NCBI GenBank assembly: GCA_023231475.1
Contig: JALJEE010000027.1
Location: forward strand, 1-64,000
Origin: Seison nebaliae
Lineage: Eukaryota; Rotifera; Pararotatoria; Seisonacea; Seisonidae
Direction of reading: 5' to 3'
DNA: 64,000 bases
This document shows positions 12,157 to 24,720 of this stretch, in pieces; position 1 is the first letter of the stretch; each line of letters begins with the position of its first letter. A program made the translations under genes and the position numbers. Below the pieces are notes generated by a model that was given only the letters and a program-made list of their open reading frames with translations, was not told where the DNA came from and ran no database searches.

Positions 12157-13868
12157 ATGAATTCTAAAATTTTCCTCATAATTCTCTTACAAATCAACTA
12201 CCTGCCACTAATCTATCCACGACTAACATCGTTGTTGGATTTGAGACATAAAATAATGGAACATAATGAAGAAACGAAACGACAACGAGAATATCTTCGA
12301 TGGAAGAGTCAAGAAGAAATGAAACTTCGGAGGAAGGAACATCGATTGAGAGTTTTGAAGTATTATCAGTTAAGAGCATCGACATCCACCGTCTCAACGA
12401 CCACAACGTTTGCCGAAAATACTCCCTTGGAAACTACTCCACCACCAGTCTTGAACATTTCTCCCGTTGTTCAATATAATCCATTTGATCGTTGCAAACA
12501 TTGTCGTTACATTAATCAATTACCGATGAACGATCAAATTCTTTTAAGAAAAATGAAAGCATTAAATGACATTCTACAGTTCTCATTTAACTTCTTCTTT
12601 CATTATTTTAAATAAATATTTTTCCTTTATTTAGTCATCTCAACATTAAGAATATATCGGAATATAATTACAATTTAGAATATAATCGTGAAACAAGGAA
12701 ATATAATTCGAAATATATGTTACGAACCGTCCGATTACCATCATATATCCAAGAGCAAATCGATGAAGTCAATAAAAATGATTTCGTCGAAATGAAACAG
12801 TTGGGAGAGAAGAATATTGCCAATTTAGAAAAACGAATAAGATTATCTCGATTTCGTAAAGACACTCCAATTACACGTCAATATATCGAACCTCAAAAAA
12901 GTTTGAAAATTTTTTTCATTAATTAATTATTATTAATTTCATTTTTTTCAACTGTTTCCAGATTTCTTTTGCATCGGCCGTTCATCCTTATGTATCTATT
13001 TTCCGAAGAATTTAAATCGAATGAAAGGTATCAAATATTTGACATTGAAAACGGCACTTCTCCTTCCGATGAATAAAACTTTATGTAACACCGAACCAAC
13101 TCTCATTTTTTATCCAATGCCAAATAATAAATCGGAGAATCTTTATAAAACCGATCAACCGGTCGTTTTCGATACCCAACCAATGGGTTCATAATTTTAT
13201 AATTATAATTTAATATTATTTATTTTTTGAAGGAAATTGGACGAGAATTCCATTGATAACTTTGAAATCGACAACTGATCATTCAGCTCGATGGAATTTC
13301 GAAGATAATCGAGGAATAACAATACGACGAGCTGGTTGTAACAATAAGAGAATGAACGAACTATTTCCAATTAGTAAACAATCGCCTTTATTCGAATATA
13401 TCGTAATGAAAATCCAATTAAATAATGTTAATGAAAAAAAAGAAAGAAAACAAAGATCGAATTCGATAACTGACGAGAAGGAAAACGAATTACCACAATG
13501 TCTATCGGAAGCGAAAAAAATGAATATTGATATAATTAGTAATAAACAATGTTGTCTTCGTTATGTCACGCTGGATTTCAGCAGTTTTGGTTGGCATTGG
13601 ATCATTTATCCGAAAACCTTTAAATTAACATTTTGTGATGGATATTGTGGAGGTTTATTTCATTTTATTTATTATTTTGAACATTTTCATTAAATTATTT
13701 CTTTTTTAAGCATTAACTCATATTAATCAAAAAGTTAGTGGATTTTCCAAATGTAGCGCCATGTCCAAAGCTCCATTAGTGATCGTATATCGAGACGAGA
13801 AGAATCGAAAATTGTTAAAGACAATTCAAATACCGGAACTCAGAGCAACATCTTGTCATTGTATGTAA
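12157..13868 (+). CDS. TGF-beta superfamily ligand lacking the inter-subunit cysteine
   Basis: Five exons (12157-12578, 12635-12900, 12962-13186, 13233-13652, 13711-13868) encode about 496 residues. All four donors are GTT. A signal peptide (residues 1-21, MNSKIFLIILLQINYLPLIY) leads a diverged prodomain. ERKQR at the start of the last third is a candidate furin site. The C-terminal domain has the cystine-knot signature: Cys, then CC in NKQCCLRYVTLDF, GWHWIIYPK, then CDGYC and terminal SCHCM. The early Cys plus the CC pair match the activin/TGF-beta/GDF15 pattern. Where most ligands have CC before the last strands, this one has KC (SKCSAMSKAP). By spacing to LVIVY the knot cysteine is kept and the dimer cysteine lost. 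The ligand may be non-covalently dimeric, as GDF9 and BMP15 are. Family certain; subfamily unsure. Confidence 0.9.
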
Positions 13869-14127
13869 CTGATATGAACCAATTTAACAATTTTATTTAT
13901 TTTAATCATTTTCTTTTATTTTCATTAAATTATACTTTTTTTTCTTGAAAATTTTTATAATTAATAATTTAGAATTTCGGTGTTGAAGAATTTATCGAAC
14001 ATTCAATTTCATAATAATACTAATTATTAGATATGGAAAATAAAGAAAAATTCAAAAGTTTAGTTTTTGATTGTTAAGGCAATTATTCAAAATATCATTG
14101 CAATTTTATATTCTTTCCAATAATCAA

Positions 14128-16129
14128 ATGGATAATTTCGATGATTTTTTGAAAGATTTCAATTCTGATGAATCTGATTCTGATGATACTGTAACTGAGA
14201 AGGAAGAAGAGAAAATAATAACGAAAATTATAGAACCAAGGAAGAAGAGAGTCGAAGGAAAATGTCAAGATATTAATACGTTATTAAAGAATGATGAGAA
14301 GAAGAAGATAAATGAGAAGAATTCATTAAAGGAAAATGATAAGAATAGTTTCGTTGAAAAAAATTCTTCAATAAAAATTGTAAATTCAATTGTGGATCAG
14401 AAACATTTGACGTCGCTCCAAAAATATCGTTCCTATTTACCTTTATCGAAAATCAGCGTTTATTGTCGTCAAAATCAAAATAAAGACAAAATAAAAAATG
14501 ATGGAAATGGATTTATTCAAATCGATTCCTCCAACGAATGGTTCACCATCGTTATTGTCACCAACATCTCCGAAACTTTAGTATCATCGAATGGCGGTAA
14601 ATATATCCGATTATCAATCGTCGATATGGGTTGTATTTCTTCTCCTAAAACTCTCTTTTTATTTTCCTCCGGTTTCGAAACGGTATGGAAAAGCTTATCG
14701 AATGGAACTGTTCTATCATTGTTGGAACCGAAATTGATGGTTGATCAAAAACAGATGATGTCTAATTCATTAGATCATATTCGATTGTCAATTTCGAACG
14801 GTGAACAAATTATGATTTTGGGTCAGAATATGGTGGTGGGACGTTGTAAAGGTACGAAGAAACTTAGTAGTCAAGAAACTGGTCAATGTACCAAATATGT
14901 TAATCGGGAAACGGACGATTATTGTACGGAACATTATATGTCGATGTGTTCACAATTGAGAAATAATCGTCCTGCAATCAATTCCACTCAATCTCTTGTC
15001 ATTCCGAAGAAATTCAGTCAGATGAATGTGAAGAAATCGATAATTCCATTACAAACGACAAAGAATTCGAATAAGAGAACATTCGACGAATTTCATCGTT
15101 TACTCAATTTAGACAATTCACCAAAAGAAAAAAATAAATTTTGTTTAGAAGAAATTTTGGAAAAGAAACGAAGTTCTAATTTTCTTCCAATTTTTCATAT
15201 TTAAATTCTCTTTCGAATTTAAATTATTAAATTTTCTTTCGAATTAAAGAACGCGATGGAGATTTGAGAAGTAATGCATCGAAATTATTTGAAGCTAGTA
15301 AAGAAAGAAAAGGAAGTTGTTTTTTCAAAAATTAAATTCAAAAGAAAAAATTTTAAATTTCTTCAATAATTTATCTAATTTTGATAGAGAATGTACATAA
15401 TGAAAAACGAGAAGCATTATCGTTTGTGAAGAAAGTTGTGACGAATATTAGGAAGACTGTTAGTTGTGTCTTTGATATTTGAAATTATTTGTATTATTTG
15501 AAAGAATATTAATGAGACGAGAAAGAAGAATGCAATTGAAATTTGGCAAAAACATCAAAAAATGGATCCGTTGGAAAGATTGAAGAAGGAGAAAGAAGCG
15601 GAGAATATTCGGATGAAATGTTCGAAATTGAATATGGAAACGATTCGATCGGAAAGAATTTCTGGATTATTAGCGAGTAGTAATGAAATAAAGAATATTA
15701 ATGAACTGAAGAATGATATGAAAGAGAATGAATTGAAACGGTTGGAAATGTTGGATGATATCGAAAGTAAGTTGGAATCGATTCATGAGAAAGAAGTGAT
15801 CGTATTCACTTGTGAGAATGTTAGAATGATTCTATAAATTCATTTAATTCTCTATTTTCTAGTGTAAGAAAACTAGACAAAAGAAATCGGCGTTATGTGT
15901 CGAAGGAAAACATCGGATTTATACTCATAAATCTAAAATAAAATTTTTCGTTTGCGATAATTGTAAGACGAGATGTACGACTTTTGCACTCTATCCAGAT
16001 AGAGCTTGTGACAAGTGTGGAGAAACGGCGAAATTCCATCGATCCGGATTAATAACGGTGAGTGGAGAAACGTCGTTACATAACGAAAAATTATCATTGC
16101 GTGGACGAGAAGAAAAGTTTTTATCGTAA
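14128..16129 (+). CDS. MCM10: replication initiation factor MCM10
   Basis: Five exons (14128-15172, 15250-15315, 15388-15458, 15505-15819, 15863-16129) encode about 587 residues; all donors are GTT. The acidic N-terminus (FDDFLKDFNSDESDSDD) is followed by the OB-fold core (about residues 95-245). Next comes the CCCH zinc finger: C of GRCKG, then QCTKYVNRETDDYCTEHY, then PKKF. The short C-terminal exons end in the metazoan zinc ribbon region with CENCKKT, CVEGKH, CDNCKTRC and CDKCGETAKFHRSG. MCM10 binds CMG helicase, single-stranded DNA and polymerase alpha at origins. Human MCM10 is about 870 residues, so the linker is shortened here. I start at the ATG giving MDNFDDF; an upstream in-frame TTG has no support. 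Exon 2-3 joins are the least certain part. Confidence 0.92.
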
Positions 16130-17192
16130 ATTATTCGACTGAAAGAATAAAGTATATTTGTATTGTTAATATATTCTTGTTATGTTAATATATTTAATGG
16201 AGAATTCTTATCCTTTCTTATTGGTGTGAAGGAAAAAATTGAAATTCTTCTCTCTCATTCACAAATTCTAATAATTGTATTATTCACTAATAATTTTCTC
16301 TTTATTATTTTATATGATTTCTCTTTTTTATGATTGACAATAAAGTAAAATGTATATTGGTCATTATCGATCATTTCTAATAACCTAAGATGGAACGATT
16401 AATAAAAATTGATAGTTGCAATTATTGAATTATATGGTTGTAATAATAATAAATAAACTGGGTTTCAAAACTTTAGAACCTATCGAAATACCGGTATAAA
16501 TAAATAAATTTTAAATAAGCGTGTCATATCTTTAGAAATTTATGGAAAAAACACCTTTGGACAATAAGGCCGCTATCTGTCCTTTTTCGAACTCCGATAA
16601 TGTTTTTGCTTTCCCCATAATAAAATGTGATTAGCGATAGTATGTGATAGTAAAATATAAATAATAGCGTGGGTCGAAATATTTAGATTAAACAAATTGT
16701 TAAATTTAAATTTTATCATTGTAATCAAAATTTTACATAGTTTTCTGCCATTTAATCTTGCAGTTTCTAAAGATATGACACGGTTATTTAAAATTTATTC
16801 ATTATACATGTATCGATTAAATTAATTATATTAAATCAGGAAATGAATGAAAGTATTTCTGAATAATTCTTCTTCTTCCATAAAGACCACAAATCTTAAT
16901 CAGATAAATTAAGATAAAAAATTAATGAGTTGAATGTCAACATTTTTAACTTTGATGGTTTTAATATTATTTGTCATTAATTTAGAGAACTTTTAAGAGT
17001 GAAAAAATTAAAAATTTATAAAAACCAAAGTGGACTAACGAGAAAGAACTAAATTTCTGTTTAAAACTGGAATCCATAGTATTATAAAACCTTGAATTAA
17101 ATTATGATAAAATTGAAGAAATTAATAAAATTTAAAAATCGATTTATAACATTCTCCAAAGCGGTTCGAGTTCGTATCAAATCGCTCAACAT
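16130..17192. other. intergenic region with MITE-like element
   Basis: Between the convergent 3' ends of MCM10 and the TAF2/Q-rich gene. Apart from the inverted-repeat element listed separately, only AT-rich sequence is seen. Confidence 0.5.
16482..16815. mobile_element. MITE-like element with terminal inverted repeats
   Basis: An arm at 16482-16538 ending GTGTCATATCTTTAGAAA is mirrored at 16764-16815 starting TTTCTAAAGATATGACAC. The inner 35-40 bp (AAATTTTAAATAA, one mismatch, GTGTCATATCTTTAGAAA) are almost identical; the outer 15-20 bp are looser. The 225-bp interior is AT-rich and has no ORF. This layout fits a short non-autonomous DNA transposon or a large hairpin. No target-site duplication is clear and no transposase is present. 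Superfamily cannot be assigned. Confidence 0.6.
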
Positions 17193-19917
17193 TCACAACA
17201 TTTTAGAAATTGAAAAAATTTTATTTTTCGAATCTCGATTGTCCGGTTTTTGTTGTTGTTGTGGTTGGTGAAGGATATTAGACTGGTGAGATTGTTGTTG
17301 TTGAAGGATATTCGAATGTTTAGATTGTTGTTGTAGAAGGATGTTAGACTGCTGAGGTTGTTGTTGTCGTTGTTGAATAACATTAGACGATTGTTGTTGT
17401 TGTTGTTGTTGTTGTTGGCGATTAAGTTGGGAAGTCGATTGGTTTGGTTGTTGACCGTAAGACATTGAAATGAGATTGAGTAAATCTTCTTGATTTGCCG
17501 TATTAAAATCAACATTTTCAACAAGTTGTTTTATAATTTGATCATCGTTTAGTTGTGGTGAAGTCAATAATTGTTCCAACAGATTATTGTCATTATTATC
17601 CAAGTTAGATATATTCATGAGAGAATTCAAACTTTCATTTAATAAATTGTTGTTGTCAGACTGCTGTAAATTGGGGATGTTTACAGATTGCAATAAATCT
17701 GCATAATTACCCTGTTGGAAATGTTCGAGCAGATCCTTCAGATCCACCTTATCCAAATTCATTACTTTATTCTTCTGTTGATTGTTCCTCCTGTTATTCG
17801 ATGTCCTTCTTCCCGTATTTCCCGATCTTTTACTCGACGATTGCCCCGACAACTTACTCGTTTGACTTACCGTTGTCGGTTGGTGACAGTTTTGAAATTT
17901 TTGAGATTGATCCATTTTTTCCAATTTCTGTCTTCGTTGTGAAAGATTTTGTCCAGCTGACACATTCGTATTCCCAAAATTCTGTTGTTGAGATTTTTGC
18001 GATTGTCTTCGCCTATTTTGTTGTTGTTGTTGTTGTGTTTGTTGTTGTTGTTGTTGTTGTGTTTGTTTTTGTTGTGTTTGTTGTTGTTTTTGTTGTGTTT
18101 GTTGTTGTTTTTGTTGTTGTTGTTCATTATTAGTATTAATATATGGCATGAGAGCTCGAAGGATTTCATCCATACTTTGATGTGTCCAAGTATTGGGATC
18201 CAATCCAATGATTAGATCTGCCACATTTGACGGTAGATTTTGGAAATCGGAAGGCGATTCTAATAATTTCATCATGTTAGTAACGACCATGGTGGTTTGA
18301 TCTATTTCTTGTTGTGCCGGTTGCACGTTCGACTGATTAGACGACGAGGCGTTTACTTTATTTATCGACGAGTTACTCAAATTGGATGTGGAAGGATTGA
18401 CCGTCTGACTCTTTCTCATTTGTTCACTTTCTTTAAAATTCAAATTAATTTTCTTATTCTTCCCAATATTAGCATTTTGATGAACAACATTATTATTATT
18501 ATTATTATTATTTCCCATTTGTTGATGATGAACTATTTTATTTTGTTGTGATTGAAATTGATTAGCACAATTAACACCCAAATGATTCTGTGAAGAATTA
18601 CTTCTATTTATTTGATTCTTCTCGTTCATCAAAATATCTGACGATCCTGAAGTCATTTGTAAACAATTCAATTGATTTTGAATATTCGACATCTGTTGTT
18701 GTTGTTGTTGTTGTTCTTGTTTCGGAAATATATTCGAATAACTTTTTTGTGATATTTTAAATTTCTTTGGTGGCATTTCGCTTGAATTATTTTTAGCATT
18801 ATTCAACGGTCTCTTCGATCGGAAGAAATCACAAAGATTTTGCGAATCCGAAGCGATTGAACATAAACTATTGAAAACTTGGTTATCAGCTTCGAATAAT
18901 AACTGCCATGGAATATTATCCATATCGAAATCTATGTCACCTTCAAGACTATGACGAAGTTGTTCAATTTGTCGTTCTCTCTCCACAGCTGTCATGTCCA
19001 CCTGACAAGGTTCCGATTTCACCGGTTTTGACGACGGCACCGTTATTTGCGGTTTTGGTTGAAGTCGTGGAGGAATGGGTGGAAGTAACGGACGTGGGAT
19101 AACCGGAGATTTCCTTTCAGGAATTCTCGGTCGATAAATTAATCTAGGTCGCATTTTCTCCACTGGAGGTGAATCGTCTGATTCATCAGATGATGATAAA
19201 TTTCCATTTTTAATTTGAATTTTTTCAAATTCAGCTTCCACTTCACCAAATCTTTCTCTCCTCGTCATTAGTATTCCAGCCACCATTTTCAAGATGAATA
19301 TTCGTTGTTCTAATTTCGTTCGATGTTGTGGAATGATGATATCTGAATGATTTCGAACTCTTCGATAATTTAATGATTTGTTAATATGATTTCTTCTCTT
19401 CTCTTTCGTATCTTCAAATAAATATCTGTCCGGTAGAGAACTAGAAGATGCTTCTCTCACTCTCACTTTCTCCTTCTTTTTTCCATCTTCATCTATTTCT
19501 TTTTCGAATTGATTTAAATAGAAAAAACAATTTGGTTCTTCCAATAAATTGGGAAGTGGTTCGTCAATTTCTTCCACTTCAAATTCTTCGATATTTTCAT
19601 TAACAAATATTTTATTTTCTTCATCCGATTCCCATTTCACTTTACTCACCAACGGTGGTATCGATGGCCAATATGGATAATATTTGAAATTTATCGAACA
19701 ATTCTCGAGTGTTTTCGAATTGTTCAAATTGCAGAAAATCGATCGAATTCGAAAATAACTCGACATTTTAATCGAATCTCCCGCCGTTTGATACGACGAA
19801 TTCACATTACAAAATTGTTTTAAACTACTTCGATTATTCGTCACAATCTTACCACCCGAATACAACAATTCCGTCAACTGATTGATGATTATTAATGGTT
19901 GAATATCGATCATCGAT
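17193..19917 (-). CDS. Q/N-rich nuclear-type protein, probably 3' exon of the TAF2 gene
   Basis: An uninterrupted 908-codon frame. Its first ATG lies only 36 bp below the TAF2 stop. A GT-AG intron at 19918-19967 (50 bp, donor GTTCAA, poly-T acceptor TTTTTTTAG) keeps the phase and would join the two as one protein of about 2,358 residues. That is my preferred reading. The N-terminal quarter is structured (YPYWPSIPPLVSKVKW, LEQRIFILKMVAGILMTRRE) but I recognise no family. A proline-rich stretch follows. The C-terminal half is dominated by Gln/Asn runs, with polyQ blocks at about 17385-17420, 18005-18125 and 18695-18720. Such composition is usual in transcription co-factors. If separate, it is an uncharacterised gene. 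Confidence 0.75.
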
Positions 19918-19967
19918 CTAAAAAAAAATAAAAAAATTCAAAAATTTTTCATAAATAAAAATTGAAC

Positions 19968-22900
19968 ATGATCAATAAGAAAAGATCTTGGATAAATTGA
20001 GAGACCTTTTCAATCTTCCAAAACCGGAATAATCGACAATTATTTTCATCTATTCGATTATTCATATCTGATCGATTAATGGATGAGCTGATGGTTTGAT
20101 AATGATCTTGACAATAATCGATCATTGTCTGAATGACGGAAGAGGCCAAATAATGGTCGTTACTAGAAAACAGACAGAATAACGTATGTATGATGGATGT
20201 GTTGTATTGGATGGATAATAGAAAGACGAGACAATCATACGCCATTAATCGAACATTGCATGACTGATTATTTCGAGTATAACTCGTGAAAATGACAAGA
20301 GATGAATGAATATTTGTTTCATATCCCAATTCATAAAATTTCCTGATTCCATTCAAACAACTACTAACAACAATACCATTATACGAGGGAATTTTCTGAC
20401 GGATATTGAGATGATGTAAAACATATTGAATGAGATGATAAACAGTTTTTGAAAATTTTTTTGGAATTTTTGGATGATCACTCTGATTCATTAACGATCG
20501 TTCCAATCCGAAAAGTGAGTCACATTTTCTTAAATTTAATCGATTTTCTATCGACATAAATTGGTTAGAGATTGAATGTGATGAATTATTTCGTCTCGAT
20601 CGATTCCTCCCTTTGAAGAAATCATATTTGGGTAATGAATATCCGATGGAATTGATGATGGTAGCTAAATAATAATCATCAATAAAATGATTAAAATGAT
20701 TGAAATTATATCGAACGATATCCAATAATAATTCCTGTGAATCGATTGATGTAAATCCTGCACATTTCTCTTGCGTATTTGAATTTTCGTTTAAAAAATC
20801 GACATCATCAAACATATGTTTGATTTTATTATATGTTCGTTTCCCATCAAATTTCTTCGATTCCAAATGTGTCTTAATATTACGATAAGCTTCTGATGAT
20901 TCTATATCCATTCGAGATAATCGTTCCAAACCCAATAATGTCACCATCTCTTTCAAGAGAAGATATTCGGGAATATGAACGAAATTATTACATCGAGGAA
21001 GGAACTTCTTTATGGTTTTTTCGTCACTTCTCAATTTTATTTCATTATTTTTCTCATCTTTTTCTTTCACATCATTCGTCATTAATTCGTCTCGATTTTC
21101 TTGAATAATTTTCCCTTTTCGTCGAGTACATTCTTGGAAGAATTGGAAAATATCATCACCAGTCGGATAGAAGATTTGTTTGACATATTTCTCATCATAA
21201 ATCACTTCTTCATTCATGAATAATTTTTGAAAAAGTTTCACAAAAATTAAATTAATATTTTCCGATTTTCCACTTTTCCTTAAACTAAAATCATTTTGTA
21301 AAAGATAAAGAAATTGTACAGCACGAATTCTCACATCAACGAAAACTCGTCGATTCGTTATGATTTCAACTAATAATTGTAAAATATTTTTTATTTCGTC
21401 TGTAAATGTCGAATAATTTCTCACCGTCAAATATGGTGTTGGATTATCGAGTAATTTCATTGCAAGACCTTCAATCGATTCCAATTGAGCTTCTGCATCA
21501 ACCAAGTGTCTCAACATCAATTGCCATTGATGGAATGGTTGTGTACATTCAATTCGACGTATCAATGAAAGATTTGGATCGGCACGAAACCATAAAACGG
21601 GTGAATCATATGCTTCTGATTCACCCACTTTATCTGATCCGATTTTCATAGCAATTCGTTTCTTTGTTCTCCGACCCGGTTTCATATGTGGTGAATAATC
21701 GATACGTGTCAAATGTTGTCCTTCAACAATCATAGATCGTTCAAAAGTTCGATCTAATTCAGCGAAACAAAATTGCAATTGACCACGAAATGGTAGAAAA
21801 TATCGATTCGATTTAATTAACATTTCATTCTCTTGATTATTATTATTTTCTTTATTTCTTTTCCGTCGATTATTTTCCGTTTCATTTGAATTATTTGAAG
21901 CGATACCAGGTTGACGAATTTCGATTTCAAACACATTTCGTCTCCGATTATATTTCCCATCAATCACCAAATAAACGACACCATCATAATTGAGATATGG
22001 ACGAAGAATTTGTTCCACATTTTTCGAACAGATTTTCGTTCCGATATTAAAAAAAATTCGAAGATTTAATATGAATCCATGAGGATTATTTTCAATCATT
22101 GACATCGTTTGGAATTTGGTGATATATTTCAATTTCTTTTTCATATCCAATACCGTCGGTTGGACACAACATCGATTAGATGACGATGTATTTCTTAATG
22201 TCATTAATCGAGAAATTATTTCGAAAAAATTACTTCGACCAATTTTCTCGGATAATATTCGAATAATTAATGCCGATTTAATTCGACGAACGACACAATC
22301 GATCGGTGTCCAAAGTCGATTAATCACTAAAATTTCCAATTCATTTTTCTTCATCGATTTATATGTGGTTAATTGAATGGATCGTTGTCGAACGATTTGT
22401 TCCTCACAAATCAAATCATTATAATGATGAACGAGACGATTATAAAAATTCTTTCCAAATTCTTCTTCCAAATATAACCATGCAAAATATTCAGTCAATC
22501 CGACGGTAAGAAACCAATCGCAATCGATTTCATATGATAAGAAACATAAAATAAATTGAGAGGCGATAGCAATGGCATTTTTCCGTCTCGTTTCATAAAC
22601 ACTTTCAATGACTGTTGTAGCATGTAATGATTCAATATCATAAATAACTAGAGCTGCATAAATTGACATATGTTGACATGGATCACGTCTCATCCATTCA
22701 TTATTACATTCATTATTTGAATAATATTCATTATGATAATTTCCATCAGATCGAACATCACTAAACATACAATCATTAGATGTACAACGATTTTCTTTCG
22801 ATTGATTCGTACCAAGTCCACGAACATAAACTTGTTTATAATTCCAAAACGGATAAATATTCGATAATAATTTTTCAAAAAATCCGAAAATTGGAGAAAT

Positions 22901-24319
22901 GTCCAATTGTTGAACATTCAATTGTTGTGCTAATAAAACGAGTTCGGAAGGACACCAAGCTGATAATTCCTTCATATTATCGTTGATGATATGAGAATAA
23001 TTAAATCCATAAACGAAACCGATATATGGAGCTGATGTTATTTGCCCTAAATGATATCGAATTATTCGAACTTTCCGTTCAATATAAATCGATTTTTTCT
23101 TCTTCTTTTTTAAACGTTTCAATTTAATTTTCATTCGTTTCTCACTCAAATTCTTCTTGATAATTTTATCTTTTTTATTCATTTTTGAATTCTTTTTATT
23201 TTTATGTTTTTTCTTTATCGCTAATTCGATCGCTTTCGAACTCTTTTTCTTCATTTTCAATTCTCGTAACTTCTTCTCGATCTTCTTTTTCCTCGCCGCT
23301 TTTCTTAACAAATTTTCGAATAAATCATCATCTTCTTGTGGAATAAACCGTTCTCGTTCACTTGTCTCTAATAAAATGATATCTTTCATATTATATCGAC
23401 GACGTTCGAAATAAATATTATCTACTCCACTTCGTTGAATATGTGACAATGTTGTCAACGATTTTCTGCTTTCTTGAAATTTCGATAGAACTTCCAAATT
23501 TCCTGAAGCGATGAAAGTGGAAGCAAAAGTTTGAGTGTGACATTCCATCGACCACAAACATTGACTACCGACCAAATTACCATCAATACATGGTAACCAT
23601 TCTCTTGATGAGAAAATCAGATTATTATTATATGTATAAACATGAGAATGATTATTTAATGGTTCATCAGAATTATCATCTTTCATTTCATCATCATCAT
23701 CATCATCATTATTTTCTTCTTCTTCTTTTTCTTCATTTTCTTTTGGCAAATAATTTCGATCATGAATAAATTTTATTCCTGATGTTGGACTATCGATCGT
23801 GTAGTAGATGGTGATGGTAAAAATGTAGGAATCAGGTGGATAATTTAAAAGTTCACTCAATTCTGAAACATTCCCATATTTCTTCCTCATCTTCTCAATC
23901 ATTTTCATTCGAATCTCCAAATTTTTTCGTCTTTCTTTCGCCAATTTCGAATTGAAAACTTTCGGAAGATATATCGTCAATTCACCACGATTTAATGAGG
24001 CGGTTGTATTCGTTTCAACTTCTTGTCGTTTCAATCGCAAATCAATCAAATTATTCGTTTGTTCATTAATCTTCATATCCTGGAACGGATTCGAATAATT
24101 ATATGACAATTGAACAACATCATTCAAATAGACATTTCCCACCGATAATTGTCGAGCATTTAACGTCACCGTTTTCACATCTGCATTAATCGAACAACAT
24201 AATTCCAATTCGGTCGATGCTGAAATAAATCTCTTCTTAATATCAATCTCATAAAAGACGATAGATTGATGTCGAATTAAGTAATTTCTCTTACTATCCT
24301 TCTCTTCCATCTCAAACAC
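19968..24319 (-). CDS. TAF2: transcription initiation factor TFIID subunit TAF2
   Basis: A single exon of about 1,450 codons carries the M1-aminopeptidase-like fold of TAF2 followed by HEAT-like helices. Family features seen: YFAWLYLEEEFGKNFYNRL, a bipartite tail YLNYDGVVYLVIDGKYNRRR...FEIEIRQ, SPVLWFRADPNLSLIRRIE and QWQLMLRHLVDAEAQLESIE, close to human SPLLWIRIDPDMSVLRKVEF. The aminopeptidase zinc motif HEXXH is absent, as in all TAF2. TAF2 contacts promoter Inr DNA in TFIID. A Lys-rich block (about residues 325-400) and acidic runs are insertions. Human TAF2 is 1,199 residues. The frame closes at 19949 if unspliced, but probably splices at 19968 into the Q/N-rich exon. The start ATG at 24319 is followed by MEEKDSKRNYL. 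Confidence 0.88.
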
Positions 24320-24668
24320 AAATAATAATTGTTGAATAATTATCGGTAGATGTCAAAGCTTTAATTTATATGTTGAAAATTTAAAAAAAAATTTTGTTTG
24401 AAACTAAAAAAATTACCGTCGCCAATTCCATCAAAAACAATAATTCTTTAACATCTCGATTTGGATGAAAGAAACTTAGCTCATTAAACTACATGAAAGC
24501 AAATGATAAATGAATGAAATATTATTCTCATCGTTTTAATAACTTGTCATGAAAATTTTTTATAATAAAAATTTCAATTCATTTCGAATTCCTGATAAAA
24601 TTAATTCCCCCAATCTGTTCTTGTTATGAGGGTGTTTTAAGTCAAAGTCCATGAAAAATATAGACTAC

Positions 24669-24675
24669 TATAAAT
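24669..24675 (+). promoter_or_regulatory. possible TATA box
   Basis: TATAAAT lies 46 bp upstream of the second ATG (24721) and only 4 bp upstream of the first ATG (24679) of the small secreted protein. A normal start site 25-30 bp downstream would exclude the first ATG and favour 24721. Confidence 0.4.
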
Positions 24676-24720
24676 TAGATGGATTGTTCTCATAATTCAA
24701 ATCATAAAACACACAATAAA

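Noticed and set aside
17161-17200. GGTTCGAG stretch resembling a tRNA B box
   Set aside because: The rest of the B box is wrong and no cloverleaf or A box can be drawn.
17715-18215. Long Leu/Val/Phe or Asn-rich frames on both strands over the polyQ region
   Set aside because: They are frame shadows of CAA repeats in the Q-rich coding exon.
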